Below, one piece after another: positions 30,342-41,810 of a stretch of 64,000 nt of DNA. Made by a program: the position numbers and the translations under genes. The notes under the pieces are model-generated. The model was not told where the DNA came from and ran no database searches. It was given only the letters and a program-made list of their open reading frames with translations. This stretch comes from Macrophomina tecta (taxonomy: Eukaryota > Ascomycota > Dothideomycetes > Botryosphaeriales > Botryosphaeriaceae). The stretch's first letter is position 1, and every line of letters begins with the position of its first letter. The stretch is from assembly GCA_024180945.1 (NCBI GenBank), contig JAKSGN010000006.1, positions 2,666,001 to 2,730,000 on the forward strand. Direction: 5' to 3'.

Positions 30342-33300
30342 ATGACGTGGGACAAGGTCCTAACGTTCCGCGCCCGCCAGCTCCCGCAGGACATCGACGA
30401 GGCTGAGGCAATCCAGCTCCTTCTGCAAGCATTCAGACCAAAACAAGCTGTGGCTGTGCGCATAGGCTCTCTAGCTGATAGCCTGGCTACTTGTGACGAG
30501 ACTCGGTCCAAGACCGCTACATTCACCGTTGTACCTCTTCCCGCATGCCCCAAGGATCAAAGAGAAAAGCATTTCATCGTGGAGAGAAGCGGAGTGGATT
30601 GCGATTTCATTATTGATAAGCATTTTCTGGACTTCACGGTCCTAAACCAAGCCCATTATGACGATCACCTTCTCGAGTATGTCTTTATCTCCTTGGATTT
30701 GTTTCCTCCTTGTACTCGAATTCTCCTTTAAACCTACTCATTACTGTTAGCTGTATTGCTATCAGTGGCCTGGTAAGCCACCCGTTTGGATCCTGGCAAC
30801 AACGTGGAGATGGCGATTGTTTCATGTGGCTCCGAGATGGGCTTCCAAAGAATCTCAATGGAGTCAGAACCATCCTATACGGATACAAGTCACATATGGT
30901 CCTGAGCCACTCTTTCCAGAATATTACTGGCATAGCTATGAAATTGGTCAACCGCCTCGCAGTCATGGGATTTGGTTCAGCTCATTCAAAACCACTTATA
31001 TTTATCGCCCACAGTCTCGGAGGAGTCGTCCTGAAGGCAAGCACGGCTGTTCTTAAGAATATTTAGACCGCCAGCCTTCCATAGTTGGATGCATTGAATC
31101 ATTCATCTGTTCTGGTGTACCCCATAAAAGAATGACAACACTTCAATTGATTACTATGGTCAAAGGTCAACCAAATGAAAAGCTGGTACAGACGCTCTGC
31201 GTAGATTCGGAATATCTCCAGCACATCGACATTTGCTTCAGCAGCATCCAGAAGCTCCGCAACTTTAAGGTGGTGTCATTTTATGAGACGAAGACCACAA
31301 AAACTGTGGTTGTGGGTAAATCTCTCGGCCGTTAAAGCACCCTTACTAATCAACTCAATAGAAAGGCCCCAGCGGAGAGTGGAGCAGGAGCGGGCCAGAC
31401 GTGGTCATGGTACATCGCGACTCGGCCATTCACAAATGCTCACTGTCCCTGGATGATTTCTATAGCATAGATGAGGATCATTCCATGATGGTAAAGTTCG
31501 CCAAAGATGATGACAATTATGCCAACGCAGTGAATTGTATCAAGCAAGCTGTGGGGCCTACCATGACAAGAAGGAGCAGGAAAATCGAAGAATCTACTCA
31601 AAGAACCCGTCCATTGGACCTCTTGGAAGATGCCTTTGCAGAAATGTCAGCAGACTGCAAAGAACCACTCGAGAATAGGCAATACAACGACTGGAAAAGG
31701 GAGGGAAATTATAGCTACCAGGGTAGTCTTGGCCCAGTTAATTATTTTATGTGCCGTATAATGCTAAAATCTTGGCCAGAAATCTTGGGATCTTTAGGGT
31801 TGGGACTCCTGGACCGTAGGCTCCAGAACGTATCCCCACAATTCGCTTCTACGTTCGAATGGGTCTTTCAAAACGAGATACTTGATATTCCGCACTGGTT
31901 GCAGAACGTCAGTGATGTGTACGGGATCCACGGGAAGCCAGGTTCCGGCAAGTCTACATTGATGAAATACATATTCAGCCATCCTGAGACAGTGGCACCG
32001 CTGGATACCTGGGCGCCACCACGGATTCTCGTGAAGGCTAGTTTCTTCTTCTACTACCGGGCTCACAAATGCAGAAATCGTTTCTGGGTTTGGTCAGGAG
32101 TGTCTTGTCTCAAACTCTCGATCAAATCCCACACCTCTGCGAACTTATACCGGCAGACTGCCTTCCAAAGAGCCAAAAAGAGCCGTTTGATTGGAACCTC
32201 AAGTATCTCCGAGGTGCTTTGAAAGCAGTGCTCACGCGGGAGAAGATCAAGTTGAATATCTGCTTTTTCATTGACGCTCTCGATGAGTTCGACGGCCATC
32301 TCGAATCAATCGCGGAATTTATTGAATGCGTTATTCCTCTGAAGTACACCACAATATCCCAAGCCAAAATCCTGTTTTCCAGCCGGCCCCGCAATATCCT
32401 CAACGCTCGCTTCGGACAGTTTCAAAACCTCCAAATCCAGGACTACACTAAAGGTGACATAGAACGCTATACAGCTGGAAGGATAGAGCAATGGTCGAAT
32501 GTGATTGGTCAGATAAGATCTTACCACAAGGCACGAGAAAGCGCAATAATAATCCGGAACTAAATTACCCGGAGAGCCAATGGCGTCTTCCTGTGGGTGA
32601 GGCTGGCTTTAGACAAGGTTACCGAAATCTTGGAAGCTCGGAATATTCCGACAGCAGAGGAATCATTACTGATCATCCAGCAATTGCCCTCAGAACTAGA
32701 CAGCTTCTACACCTCTATCATCGAACGTATTCCACAGGATTTCCGCTGGAATGCGTACCTCACATTGGACACTCTCCTGCGATCCATTGATGAACCTTCT
32801 CTCGGAGAGATATACTGGATTACCGAATTATCCGCGTGCAACACTATGCAAGAGTGCAAAATCCGGATAGATCGTGGGCAGAGGATAACGAGATTTTGTA
32901 GAAGGCTGCAGGATACATGTGGAGGACTCGTTGAGCTCGTGGCGGAGCCTACTCCTCATGGTGGCCAGATCCGTCTCATGCACGAAACTTTCCGAGAATT
33001 TATCAGTCGTCCACCATTCCAAACACTGCTCATCGGAGGCTCCTCTCATTTGCGGGCTCAAAATGGGTACACTGAGCTCACCAAATGCCATTTTAGTGTG
33101 CTACAATTCTCGGAGCAGCTCTCCTCATTCGGCTCGCTCACAAAAAAGTCAACGTTCTCTCTTATACGCGATTTGTTGATGTATAGCCACCTTTCTGAGT
33201 CCACTACTGGACTGCCTCAGCATGATCTGTTCCACTCTGTATCAAAGGAATTGTTTATTTCGATCAACGGGCAGCTGTCTAGATCCGGCATACATGCAGT

Positions 33301-34166
33301 GCTAGACACACCCAAGCCAAACCTGGCAGCGCCATCACCAATGGTTTTTGCCAGTCGTTCATGCCTTCTGCTATACATGCGGAGAGTTTTGAAACGCCAG
33401 ATGGACCGGAGGTCAAACGATATTTGCATCGCATTCGAGGCGGTTGTGGATGAAGTTATAGAGGAGGGTAACCCTTTGTTCCTGCGCGACCCTATTCCCA
33501 TGCTGGAATTCCTCCTTCGCAAAGCCGACGGCAGATATGGAAAAAGCAATTATTTGGCTTTTGGGCGCCTTATGTGGGGAAAGCCAATGCCGTTAACAAT
33601 CACAGCTCAAATGTACCGTCGGTCTTGGACACCGCAAATGTTGGAAGCAGCAACAGTATTCCTGAAAGATGGACAAGATCCAAACTTGAGATTACCTGGC
33701 GCATGGGTCTTTGCTATCGGGTCACCTCTCTGCCACCCATTGCACATATCAAACGGCCTAATGACAGACCTCCTTTTGAGGTTCAATGCGGACGCCAACG
33801 GCAGAGACAGCAAAAGACAGAACTCCGCTCGATGCCATGATTCGGTCGGTAGCGCTTTCATACATCGGACTATCGTCGAATTTACAGGAGATCAAGGATC
33901 ACCATTTCAGGGCCCTGGCAGGCTCTATCAATGCTTTGGTCAGATCAGGTGGGCTTATTACTCGGTCCGGACTGCAGGACCTTCCCGTCTGTCTTCGCGC
34001 CTACCGCGCGATTGGCCTCAGTGACGGAAATCTGGAGATACTTCCCCAAAAGTCATTAGAGAGGCATTACCTATCATCGTGGGATATCCGCGTGGTGCCT
34101 TTCACAAGAGCATGTACGAACGCGGCAAGGAAAATGTCAAGACAGTTTTCCTGTGGCATGAAATAA
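30342..34166 (+). pseudogene. decayed NLR-like gene: SesB-type alpha/beta hydrolase plus NACHT-like NTPase
   Basis: Exon 1 (30342..30676) and exon 2 from 30751 join across a GTATGT..GTTAG intron to give DCIAISGLVSHPFGSW, and then the serine-hydrolase nucleophile AHSLGG near 31010. A second intron is 31312..31361 (GTGGGT donor), giving KGPSGEWSRSGPDVV. The NTPase has Walker A GKPGSGKST near 31940 and Walker B FFIDALDEFDG near 32270; ANGVFLWVRLALDKV and a C-terminal helical region follow. The frame is broken three times by one-base indels (about 31055, about 32058, about 33812) and once by an in-frame TAA at 32561..32563. Intact relatives are fungal NLR-like proteins with a SesB/lipase effector domain, implicated in self/non-self recognition. 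No ANK, WD or TPR repeats are visible at the C-terminus. The end at 34166 is the last open frame. Confidence 0.82.
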
Positions 34167-34497
34167 GATAGTACTCCACCAGGTATAGTGGTACTCCTAT
34201 GTTTTCCTAGCACAAGATAATAGAGCAGAAATTGAGGGTTTTACGTATTCGTTTCTGACTGATATGCAGAATCAAAATTGGAGGACTTAGCTACTGGATA
34301 TGATGATGGCCAGAAGTTACAAGGCTCTCCGCCCGCTTGCTCTGTACGCGCACCCTTAGCTTGTGTAAAATCATCTACAAGCCCTGAAAGCAAACAACGT
34401 CTGCGAAAGTATTTCTGAATCATTCCCCGATTGTCAGAACCTTGAGCTACAGTTGCTGGCAGCCAAAGTCGGCATTCAACATTACACAGCCTATCGT
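34167..34497. other. short intergenic region
   Basis: 330 bp, AT-richer, between the convergent NLR pseudogene and the FAD oxidoreductase. Nothing else seen. Confidence 0.5.
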
Positions 34498-35837
34498 CTA
34501 AACCTCCTTCGCCTTCCAGCTATTTTCCTTCTTGTATTTGCTGCCATCCACTATCGCGGGAGCCATGCCGGTAAAGTAATCTCTGCCCTTGATTAACCAG
34601 ACGAAGAAACTTGGAAGCTTCCAACCGAATACAGCACCCACACCCTTGCTCTGACCAATGGGTACGACTTGCGTCTCCTTCTCGTTCGGCTTGTAAGGGC
34701 GATCAGGGCCCTTGGGCTTCGCATCAGTCTTCTCGCCACCGGCCTCGGCGAAGGCGTGGAGGTCGCGGGAGAGGTTCGTCATCACGACGGGGACCTGCCG
34801 AGCCGCGCGTCAGCCTGCGAGACTAATTTGGAGAGAATTGGCACGATACTTACCGCAGTGTCAAGATCCATGACACCTCCACGAGAGTAGTTGCCGACGT
34901 CACCCAAGACGTAGACACGCGGGCCGGCCTCATCCACGCGCAAAGTCTTACCATTGGCCTTGACGTAGCCCCTATCATCGACGAGATTCCTGGGCACAAA
35001 GTCCGTGTTCGGCGTCACTCCCGTCGCCGGGATATACACGTCCGTAGTGACGGACTCGCCATTGCTGAGCGTCACCGTCGTCGTGCCGTCCTTGTTCTGC
35101 TCCGCCTTCTCCACGCGCACATTCGGCTTCACCACCACGCCCAGGCGCGAGAGGAAGCGCACCGCCTTCTCCGCAATCGCCGGCCTCAGCGCCGGCAGGA
35201 TCTTGTCGGCATCTGTCGTAACAGTAATGAGGGCCTTGGGGTTCTTCGGCGGGCCGGACTGGAACCAGCCGGGCTTGCCGTTCAGGTACTCGCCAATCTC
35301 GCCGGCCGTCTCGACGCCGACGGGCCCGCCGCCGCCGATGAAGATGCTCTTGGCGTTCTTGATGGCTTCCTGGATGGAGAGCAGGGCGTCTTTGCTCTCG
35401 TCGGCGGAGCCGTGCAGGCCGAAGGCCGGGGTCGGGGTGCGGGTGCCGGTCGCAACGATGAGGGCGTGGTAGGCGAGGACCTGCTCGGCAGGCGCGTCGC
35501 CAGTGACGCCCTTGACGGTGATGGTGCGCGCAGCGGGATCCCAGGCGGCGGCGGCAGTGCCGACAAGGAAGGTCAGCTTGCTGCTGTCGTACTGCGCCAG
35601 TCCCGGGGCGATGGGGTAGAAGACTTTGGAGGTGGGCATCAGCTGCGAGGATACGGCGGCGCGGGGGCCGGCGACGCGGAAGAAGAAGTCGCTGGAGGGG
35701 CTGACGAGGTAGACGTGGTATTTCTCGCCGTTGCGCGTGGGCAGCGTGGGCAGGACGTGCTTCATAATGTAGTGGGTTGCGCCCAGGCCGGCCCAGGCAG
35801 CGCCGAGCACGACGATGTTGAGCTCCTTGGAGGACAT
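34498..35837 (-). CDS. AIF/FSP1-like FAD-dependent oxidoreductase
   Basis: Two exons, 35837..34854 and 34794..34498, give 426 aa; intron GTAAGT..GGCAG of 59 nt, phase 0. The start MSSKELNIVVLGAAWAGLGATHY gives a Rossmann FAD-binding motif at the very N-terminus; an in-frame ATG at 36122 would add 95 low-complexity residues and is rejected. The NAD(P)H-binding motif is SIFIGGGGPVGVETAGEI, and the second FAD motif is VYVLGDVGNY. The C-terminal exon ends with a hydrophobic segment (GWKLPSFFVWLIKGRDYF) typical of AMID/FSP1-like proteins. These flavoproteins reduce quinones or act in redox-linked cell death; the exact substrate is not shown. The gene is divergent from the 6PGDH-like gene. Confidence 0.88.
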
Positions 35838-36993
35838 GGCGGATGGCAGACTGAAAGGAGAAGTACGCGCTGGAAGCTGGAGAAGACGAGAAGGCGCAAT
35901 GTGCTCAAGGAAAAGAGGAAGGAAAGGCTGTGATGCGTCAGGAGAAGCGGGCGCGTGGTGGCTGACTTTTGCTGTTGTAGGGATGTCCGGGGATGCAGGG
36001 ATGGTAGCTGCAGCGCGACGGGTGAGGGGAGTCCGAAGGAAGCCGTGGCGCCGCCGGTGCTGGAGGAGTCGCAGCGGGCTGGGAGGCGGCGGGTAATTAA
36101 ATATTTGCAAAGGCGCAGACAACCTTCTTGACGCCTTCTTCGAGCTTCTCTCCCACCAGCACCGCCTTCACGTTAATGGCATGCTTCGGAGCCATTACTG
36201 CGGAGAAGACAGGGATGCAGCTGGGAGCTATGGCCATTCCGTCGGATGATGCCAACACAACCACCTCCCAGCTCATTACAAAGCACGTCCGGCAACGGCT
36301 TCGCTGCCTTCCGGAGACACCGGAGGATAGCCTGGTGCCCTTTTGGGTGTAAACTTCAATTGACAATCTGACAGCTCGGCGCATGTGTAAGCATCGGCCG
36401 AACAGACCGACATCAGCTGCCAGCGACGAAGGATTGCACTCCTCCCATTCCGCGACTCTGGTTTGCCCGGCAGCGTACATACATTTGGCCCCTGATAAGG
36501 CACGCACCGACGCGTATGCCACCACCCGTGCCAGTCCGCTCAGCGCCTCCGTGAAACCGGTGCGTTTCACTGCAACAGACGGCTGTGTCACGACGGCTAA
36601 GAATGGAATACGGGCTGGCCTTGCATCGTAGCGTCGACCCGCAGCAGTAGATGCAGCTCTGAAAGAAAGCGAGCTTGGTGCCAGACGTGTGCGACGGTGC
36701 CACACGAACGGACTGGGAACCCCCAAAGCGCAGCAATTCCGCGCGGTGGCTCATGTGCCAGGGCGGATAGATCCGCCATCGTTATCTTATCGGCCTATTT
36801 GCTTAACTCCTATCGCCGCGACTGACGCGAGAGACCCCGCAAGTCGCGTCTCTCGTCTCCCACCTTTGCTTGGTGTTTTTTCTCTTTTTTTTTTTTTTTT
36901 CTTTGACGCGTTGAATGGCAATGCACCTGCTGCACTCCAAAGCTCGCTAGATTCCTTCTCAAGATCCTCCTTCGTTCTATCAATTCCTCCAGC
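35838..36993. promoter_or_regulatory. divergent intergenic region
   Basis: 1.16 kb between two divergent starts. Frames on both strands are GC-biased and overlap one another. A 17-base T run (36885..36901) lies about 90 bp before the 6PGDH-like start. Confidence 0.5.
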
Positions 36994-38291
36994 ATGTCGA
37001 ACACTGCCCCGCGAGCCGCCGTCGGCATTATCTCCATTGGTGAAATGGGCGTTGGCATTGCCAAACTCCTTCAAGCATACGACTACGAAGTTCTTACAAC
37101 TACCGCTGGACGGAGGTACCTTCCACCGACTCTCCTTTAGCAACTTCAGTATATGCCTCGCATATGCCTCACTACCAGGTCATATCTCGACCGACTTCCC
37201 GCCAATGTTATTCACCCGCGTACCTACTCGACGATTTCGCCGTGTGACCACTCTTCTCTTGACCACTGACCAACGAGAGCAGTCCCGCAACTTCAAAACG
37301 TGCTACAGACGCCGGAATAACCGTACTCCCCACAGACGCCGTTCTCGTCGAAACGGCCGACTACATTCTCTCCATTGTCCCGCCCCGAGATGCCATCGCA
37401 ACTGCCAACCGCATCATCGATGCCTACACCAGCACATCCCGAGACACCACCAAACCACCACTTTACTTCCTCGACCTGAACGCAATCGCCCCCTCCACCG
37501 CCCGCACCATCGAATCCGCCATCACCTCCCGCGCCCCGGCCATCCGCTTCGTCGACGGCGGCATCATCGGCATGCCACCAACCCCACACAACGAGCCCCA
37601 GTCCTCCCCCCCCTCGGAACCCTCTTCCTCCCCCTCCACCGACCCAGCACTAGCAAGCAGCCTACTCACCTGGAAGCGCCCCTCCATCCCCGTCTCCGGT
37701 CCGCACGCCATCACTGCCGCGCCCCTCTCCGGCGCCCACTTCGCCACCGTCCTCAGCATCAAGCACCTCAGCAACGAAATCGGGCCCGCCTCCGGCCTCA
37801 AAGCCTCGTGAGTCCCCCTACCCCTCCTTAAAACATACCTACACCTACATCTACACCTACACCCGCCCTTATCCAACCAGTGACTGACCTTTTTTTCTCC
37901 TGCATTCAGCTTCGCCGCCTTAACGAAAGGCTTCACAGCCCTCTCCCTGCAGTCCTACAGCACCGCCCACCAGCTCGGCGTGCTGCCCGAGCTCCAGCTC
38001 CAACTCTCCGCCCGCTTCCCACACCACCGCGCCGCGGCCGAGCGCAGCATCGTCAGCATGCAGCACAAGGCGTACCGGTGGGTGGGCGAGATGGAGGAGA
38101 TCGGCACGACCTTCGCGGACGAGGGCGGGTGGGGCGACGAGGCACGCGTGTTCGAGCAGGTGGCGGGCGTGTATCGCGCGGTCGCGGAGGAGACGGCGCT
38201 CGGGACCGAGGAGGGGAGGAGAGGTGATGTGGAGGGCGTGGTGGGGGAATTGGTGGATGGGCTGAGGAGGGGGACGGGGGAGGGGAGATGA
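36994..38291 (+). CDS. 6-phosphogluconate-dehydrogenase-like NAD(P)-binding protein
   Basis: Three exons: 36994..37115, 37280..37807 and 37910..38291, giving 343 aa. Donors are GTACCT and GTGAGT. The N-terminus MSNTAPRAAVGIISIGEMGVGIAKLL is the GxGxMG nucleotide-binding fold of the 6PGDH/beta-hydroxyacid-dehydrogenase superfamily. ETADYILSIVPPRDAI, FLDLNAIAPSTA and FVDGGIIGMPP are typical. The C-terminal exon (TKGFTALSLQSYSTAHQLGV.., MQHKAYRWVGEMEEI) is the DUF1932-type helical domain. The first intron (164 nt) is longer than most here and its acceptor (AGAG) is weak, so that junction is less certain. The substrate is unknown. Confidence 0.83.
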
Positions 38292-39724
38292 GAGAGAGAG
38301 AGAGAGAGAGGAGAGAGCGAGCTCTCAATCGGGGGTGTCCACCGAGAATAGAAGATCTTCGGAGGGTTGTGGCGTCTAGAATTGGAGAGGCGGTTTTTAC
38401 GGCGGCACGTTTCACGGGGAGTATGGATACACACAGACAGAAAGAAAGAAAGAAAACCGTCAACACCGTACACGGCCCTCCGCACTGAGCCTTGCAAAGG
38501 TCACTAGCTCCTGGCAGCCGGTTAGACGAAGCAAATTTGGCACCAATGCTTATTAGGCATTGCAGGTGTGTGCCGACGTAGCCGGGCAGATGTTCCGTGC
38601 TGTACCCAGCCGCCGGCCAAGCTTGCGCTCGGAGACTCGTACCAGCTCCCCTATATCACCGGCCGCCTCCCAACGAAGTGTGGCTGGCGGACATCCGTGC
38701 AGCAGATCCACTTCTTCGCCAGACGTACGACAATGCAACACGGACCCGCCCTTGGCCCCCCTCTCTTGCCTCTTCCTCCGACGCACAATCCTCCAGGGTC
38801 CTGCGATCCGATATATTGGGCCGACAAACCAGCTGCGGACGGCAGATCAGCGAGTGGCGTGGCGTGGCGGGCACAAGCTTTCCGTTATTCTGTCAATTTT
38901 TCTCTTTCCATTGATATTCCTAAATAGAAACACACATCCCAAAACCGCCATCTTTTCTCGCTTCGAAGGAGATCCCCCTCCTCCATCCCTCCTTTTTTTT
39001 TCCCTTTTTATATTTCCTTCCGCAACACGTGGGAGCGGAGTGGAATTGGCGAGAAAGGAGGGAGGGCCCGCATGACAAGCTAAGCTCACTGGCATCGAAA
39101 GCGTGGGGACTGTTCGGTTACAGAAGGGCATCGCCGCCCCTCCGAAGATCTTATATCCCCTATTAACCAAGCAACCCCCTCTTTTTCCTCGCCCCCTCCC
39201 TCCTCCAGGTAACGTAATCCGAACGCGGGAGCAAACGCGATAGCACGATATCAGACGGAGGATATTCGGTTGCAATGCGTACGGGTTCTTAATGATTGAT
39301 GAGCACGTTCCCCACCACGAAACTACCCGACTCCGGTCACAGACACATCTTACGCCGGAAAAAACGCCCTTCGCTATGCAAAAGAAAAAATCAAGGAAAT
39401 AAGTTAAACGAGCCCGCCAAAGACGTATTGGTCGGAAGAAGCCGTGCGACTGTATCTGTCAAAAAAAAAAAAAAAAAAAGAGTATATCAAAAACGTAGTC
39501 GTCGGACAAAACGGGTATCGTGGGAGAAGCAGACAACGAAAGTTTTGGACAAGAAGCGAACCAAGGGAAAAAGGAAAAAAAAAAAAAAAAAAAAAAGGAG
39601 AAGTGGCAGGGTCGAGGGTCAAGCATGATACGAAAAAAAGGACATGAAGGGGAAAATGTAGTGAAACGGGTCATGTGTCGAACCAACGTGTCCAATGGGA
39701 ACGAGCACAGACTCATTTTCGATT
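38292..39724. other. intergenic region with simple repeats
   Basis: 1.4 kb between convergent genes. It holds an (AG)n tract at about 38290..38313 and two long A runs near 39460..39478 and 39577..39596. No gene seen. Confidence 0.55.
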
Positions 39725-40989
39725 TTAGATGTCACGGTACCCGCCAGGGGCTACGTTCCTATTGGCGCCGAGGCGCTCCCATGGACTCGACGTCTGCGCC
39801 CTCTCGACGGGCGGCCGCGGGGCGTTGAATGCCTGGTACGGGCTCGCCGTCGCGGCGCGGTCCATGGGAGGACGCGGCGGGCCGCCGTATGACTGGTATG
39901 GGCTGGCAGTGCCTGCCCTGTCGATCGGCGGCATCGGCGGGTGGTGCTGCTGATACGGATCCTGGTACCCGTTGTGCATGGAGGGCTCGTAGCGTGTCGA
40001 GCCTGAGGGCGCGTAGCCGGTGGGGGCATGGCTTGGCGCGTAGCTGCTGGCCGTGTCGTACGGCTGGCCGTACCCACCGGGACCGCGGTCCTGACCGTAG
40101 CTCTGTTGTCCGTACGGGTCGTTGGCGTAGTGATAAGGCTGATGTTGCTCCTGCTGGCCGTATGGTGAGGGCGAGGCGTGGTGCGCCATACCGTACGGGT
40201 TGTGTTGCGGCTGCTGCTGGCCATTGAAGTATCCGCTTTGGTCTGCTCCGTTGCTGTAGATATCGCCGTTCGAGAAGTTTGAGTTGGGCGGGTGGATAGG
40301 CTGCGGCTGAGCGGGGAAGCCGTAATCCGACTGCGGCGCAGGCGAATGGGTACGAATTGGACTGGGCCCGACACTGCTGCTCGTCGGAGACATTCCGGGC
40401 TTCATGTCCAGCCGCTGCATTTCCATGTCGTCCGGCTGCTGCTTTACTGGATCTTCGTGCACTTCCACCTTGGTGCTCTTGGCGGTATCCCAGGTCGGCA
40501 TTGCGGGGAGCGCATCCTCATTGAACTTCTTATCGCTCGAGACGTCGAAGGTGGCGTACTGCGGCACATTGGTCTGGTTCCATCCTGGTCCTGAGTACAT
40601 AGGCGGGGGTTGCGACTGGTACTGCTGGTTATTAGGGAAGGCCGAAGGCGGCGGCGACTCGACACGCCTGTGGCCCTTCCGGGGCCCGGGACAGCAGGCA
40701 TTGCAGCAGCTCAGGCAGCCGCAACAACATTCCGCACCGCAGCAAAGGCAGCGCGCGCAGCAATATAGCAGCGAGAAGACAATGAGGCCGCCGATAATGA
40801 TGGCAGCAATGACGGGCCATCTGAGAGTCGGTTTAGCACCGCCGCAAGGCTGTTTCCCGAATGGGAGATAACGACTCACTTGCAGTAGGCTTTGGACATG
40901 CATGCGTCCCATGAGCTGAAGGAGCTTTTGACGCCGTCGATAGTGCCGCTGAGGTCGCGCCTCCCTATGGGCATCATAGGGGACGGCAT
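39725..40989 (-). CDS. Cys-rich single-pass membrane protein with P/Q/Y-rich tail (fibroin-3-related type)
   Basis: Two exons, 40989..40880 and 40820..39725, give 401 aa; intron GTGAGT..CTCAG, 59 nt. The start MPSPMMPIGRRDLSGTIDGV is followed by CMSKAYCKWPVIAAIIIGGL, a single transmembrane helix. Directly after it comes a dense cysteine cluster (CCARCLCCGAECCCGCLSCC), which would lie at the cytosolic membrane face and is a good candidate for palmitoylation. The remaining 300 aa are disordered, rich in Pro, Gln, Gly, Tyr and His with PYGQQ- and RAxTASPYQ-like repeats. Fungal databases call such proteins 'fibroin-3 related' (from memory). Function is unknown. Confidence 0.83.
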
Positions 40990-41810
40990 GGTGGATGGGA
41001 TGGTGATGATGGCTCGAGGCTGCACGCTCAACGTGTTTCAATCAGGCAGTGCAGCGCCAGGCTGCGGGTGCGGGATTTTGAGCCAAAGACGAGTGATTGC
41101 CTGAGCCGGGCGAGTCCGCGAGGCTCTGCGAGCAAGGCTCAAGGGGTGGTAGGCAAAAGCGCCGCGCAGGGCTGTGGACGCGCGACCGGGCTTCAGTGCC
41201 GGGTCACTGCAGAGAGGTTGAGGAGGGGAAAAACAGTAAATTGGAGGCAAAGAGCGACGGAAAGAAAGGCGTTTCGCGGCGAGTGATAAAGTGACAGGAG
41301 AGGGCGGATGTTTCGCTGGATGCGGCTGGTCGGCAGCAAATGAAGATGAAACACTGGGGACAAACCAGCCAGAGATTGCGATCTCCCCACCTTCTTGGCA
41401 CCGTGCTCCGGCGCTTCTGTGCGTCACTGACGGCCGCCGAACCGCTGGTCCCTTGCACATCACTTGTGGCGTCTGTGGCGGTGCGCTACGCTTATTCCTG
41501 TCGCCGTCACTGCGTCCCGTCTGTCCTGCGCGGCCATACGCTACTTATTGCCCCCCGCCGCCTCCTCACGCTTCCAAATCCACTCGAAATGAGCCCTCAA
41601 TGCGTCGCCAACAGCGCGCGAGGGCCGCGCGCGGGGCCAGGCCGGCCACGACACAGCAATTGCGCCAAGGGACAACGAAATTTTGCACGCCCAGATCGGC
41701 CATCACACGTCACACTCGTTGCTCGTAAAGGTATTTCTAGTCATGCTGCACCCACCGCACACTGCGATCAACGCTGCCCGTGTTTCTCCCCGCACATGCA
41801 CAGCCATACC
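40990..41810. other. intergenic region
   Basis: 820 bp between the membrane-protein start and the guanine deaminase stop. Frames here are short and overlap. Nothing supported. Confidence 0.5.

Noticed and set aside
31312..31361. Apparent extra frameshift in the NLR pseudogene near 31315
   Set aside because: Using the GTGGGT donor at 31312 with the AATAG acceptor restores the frame, so an intron explains it.
35838..36122. 95-residue N-terminal extension of the FAD oxidoreductase
   Set aside because: Low complexity, and the Rossmann fold starts right after the ATG at 35837, as usual for the family.
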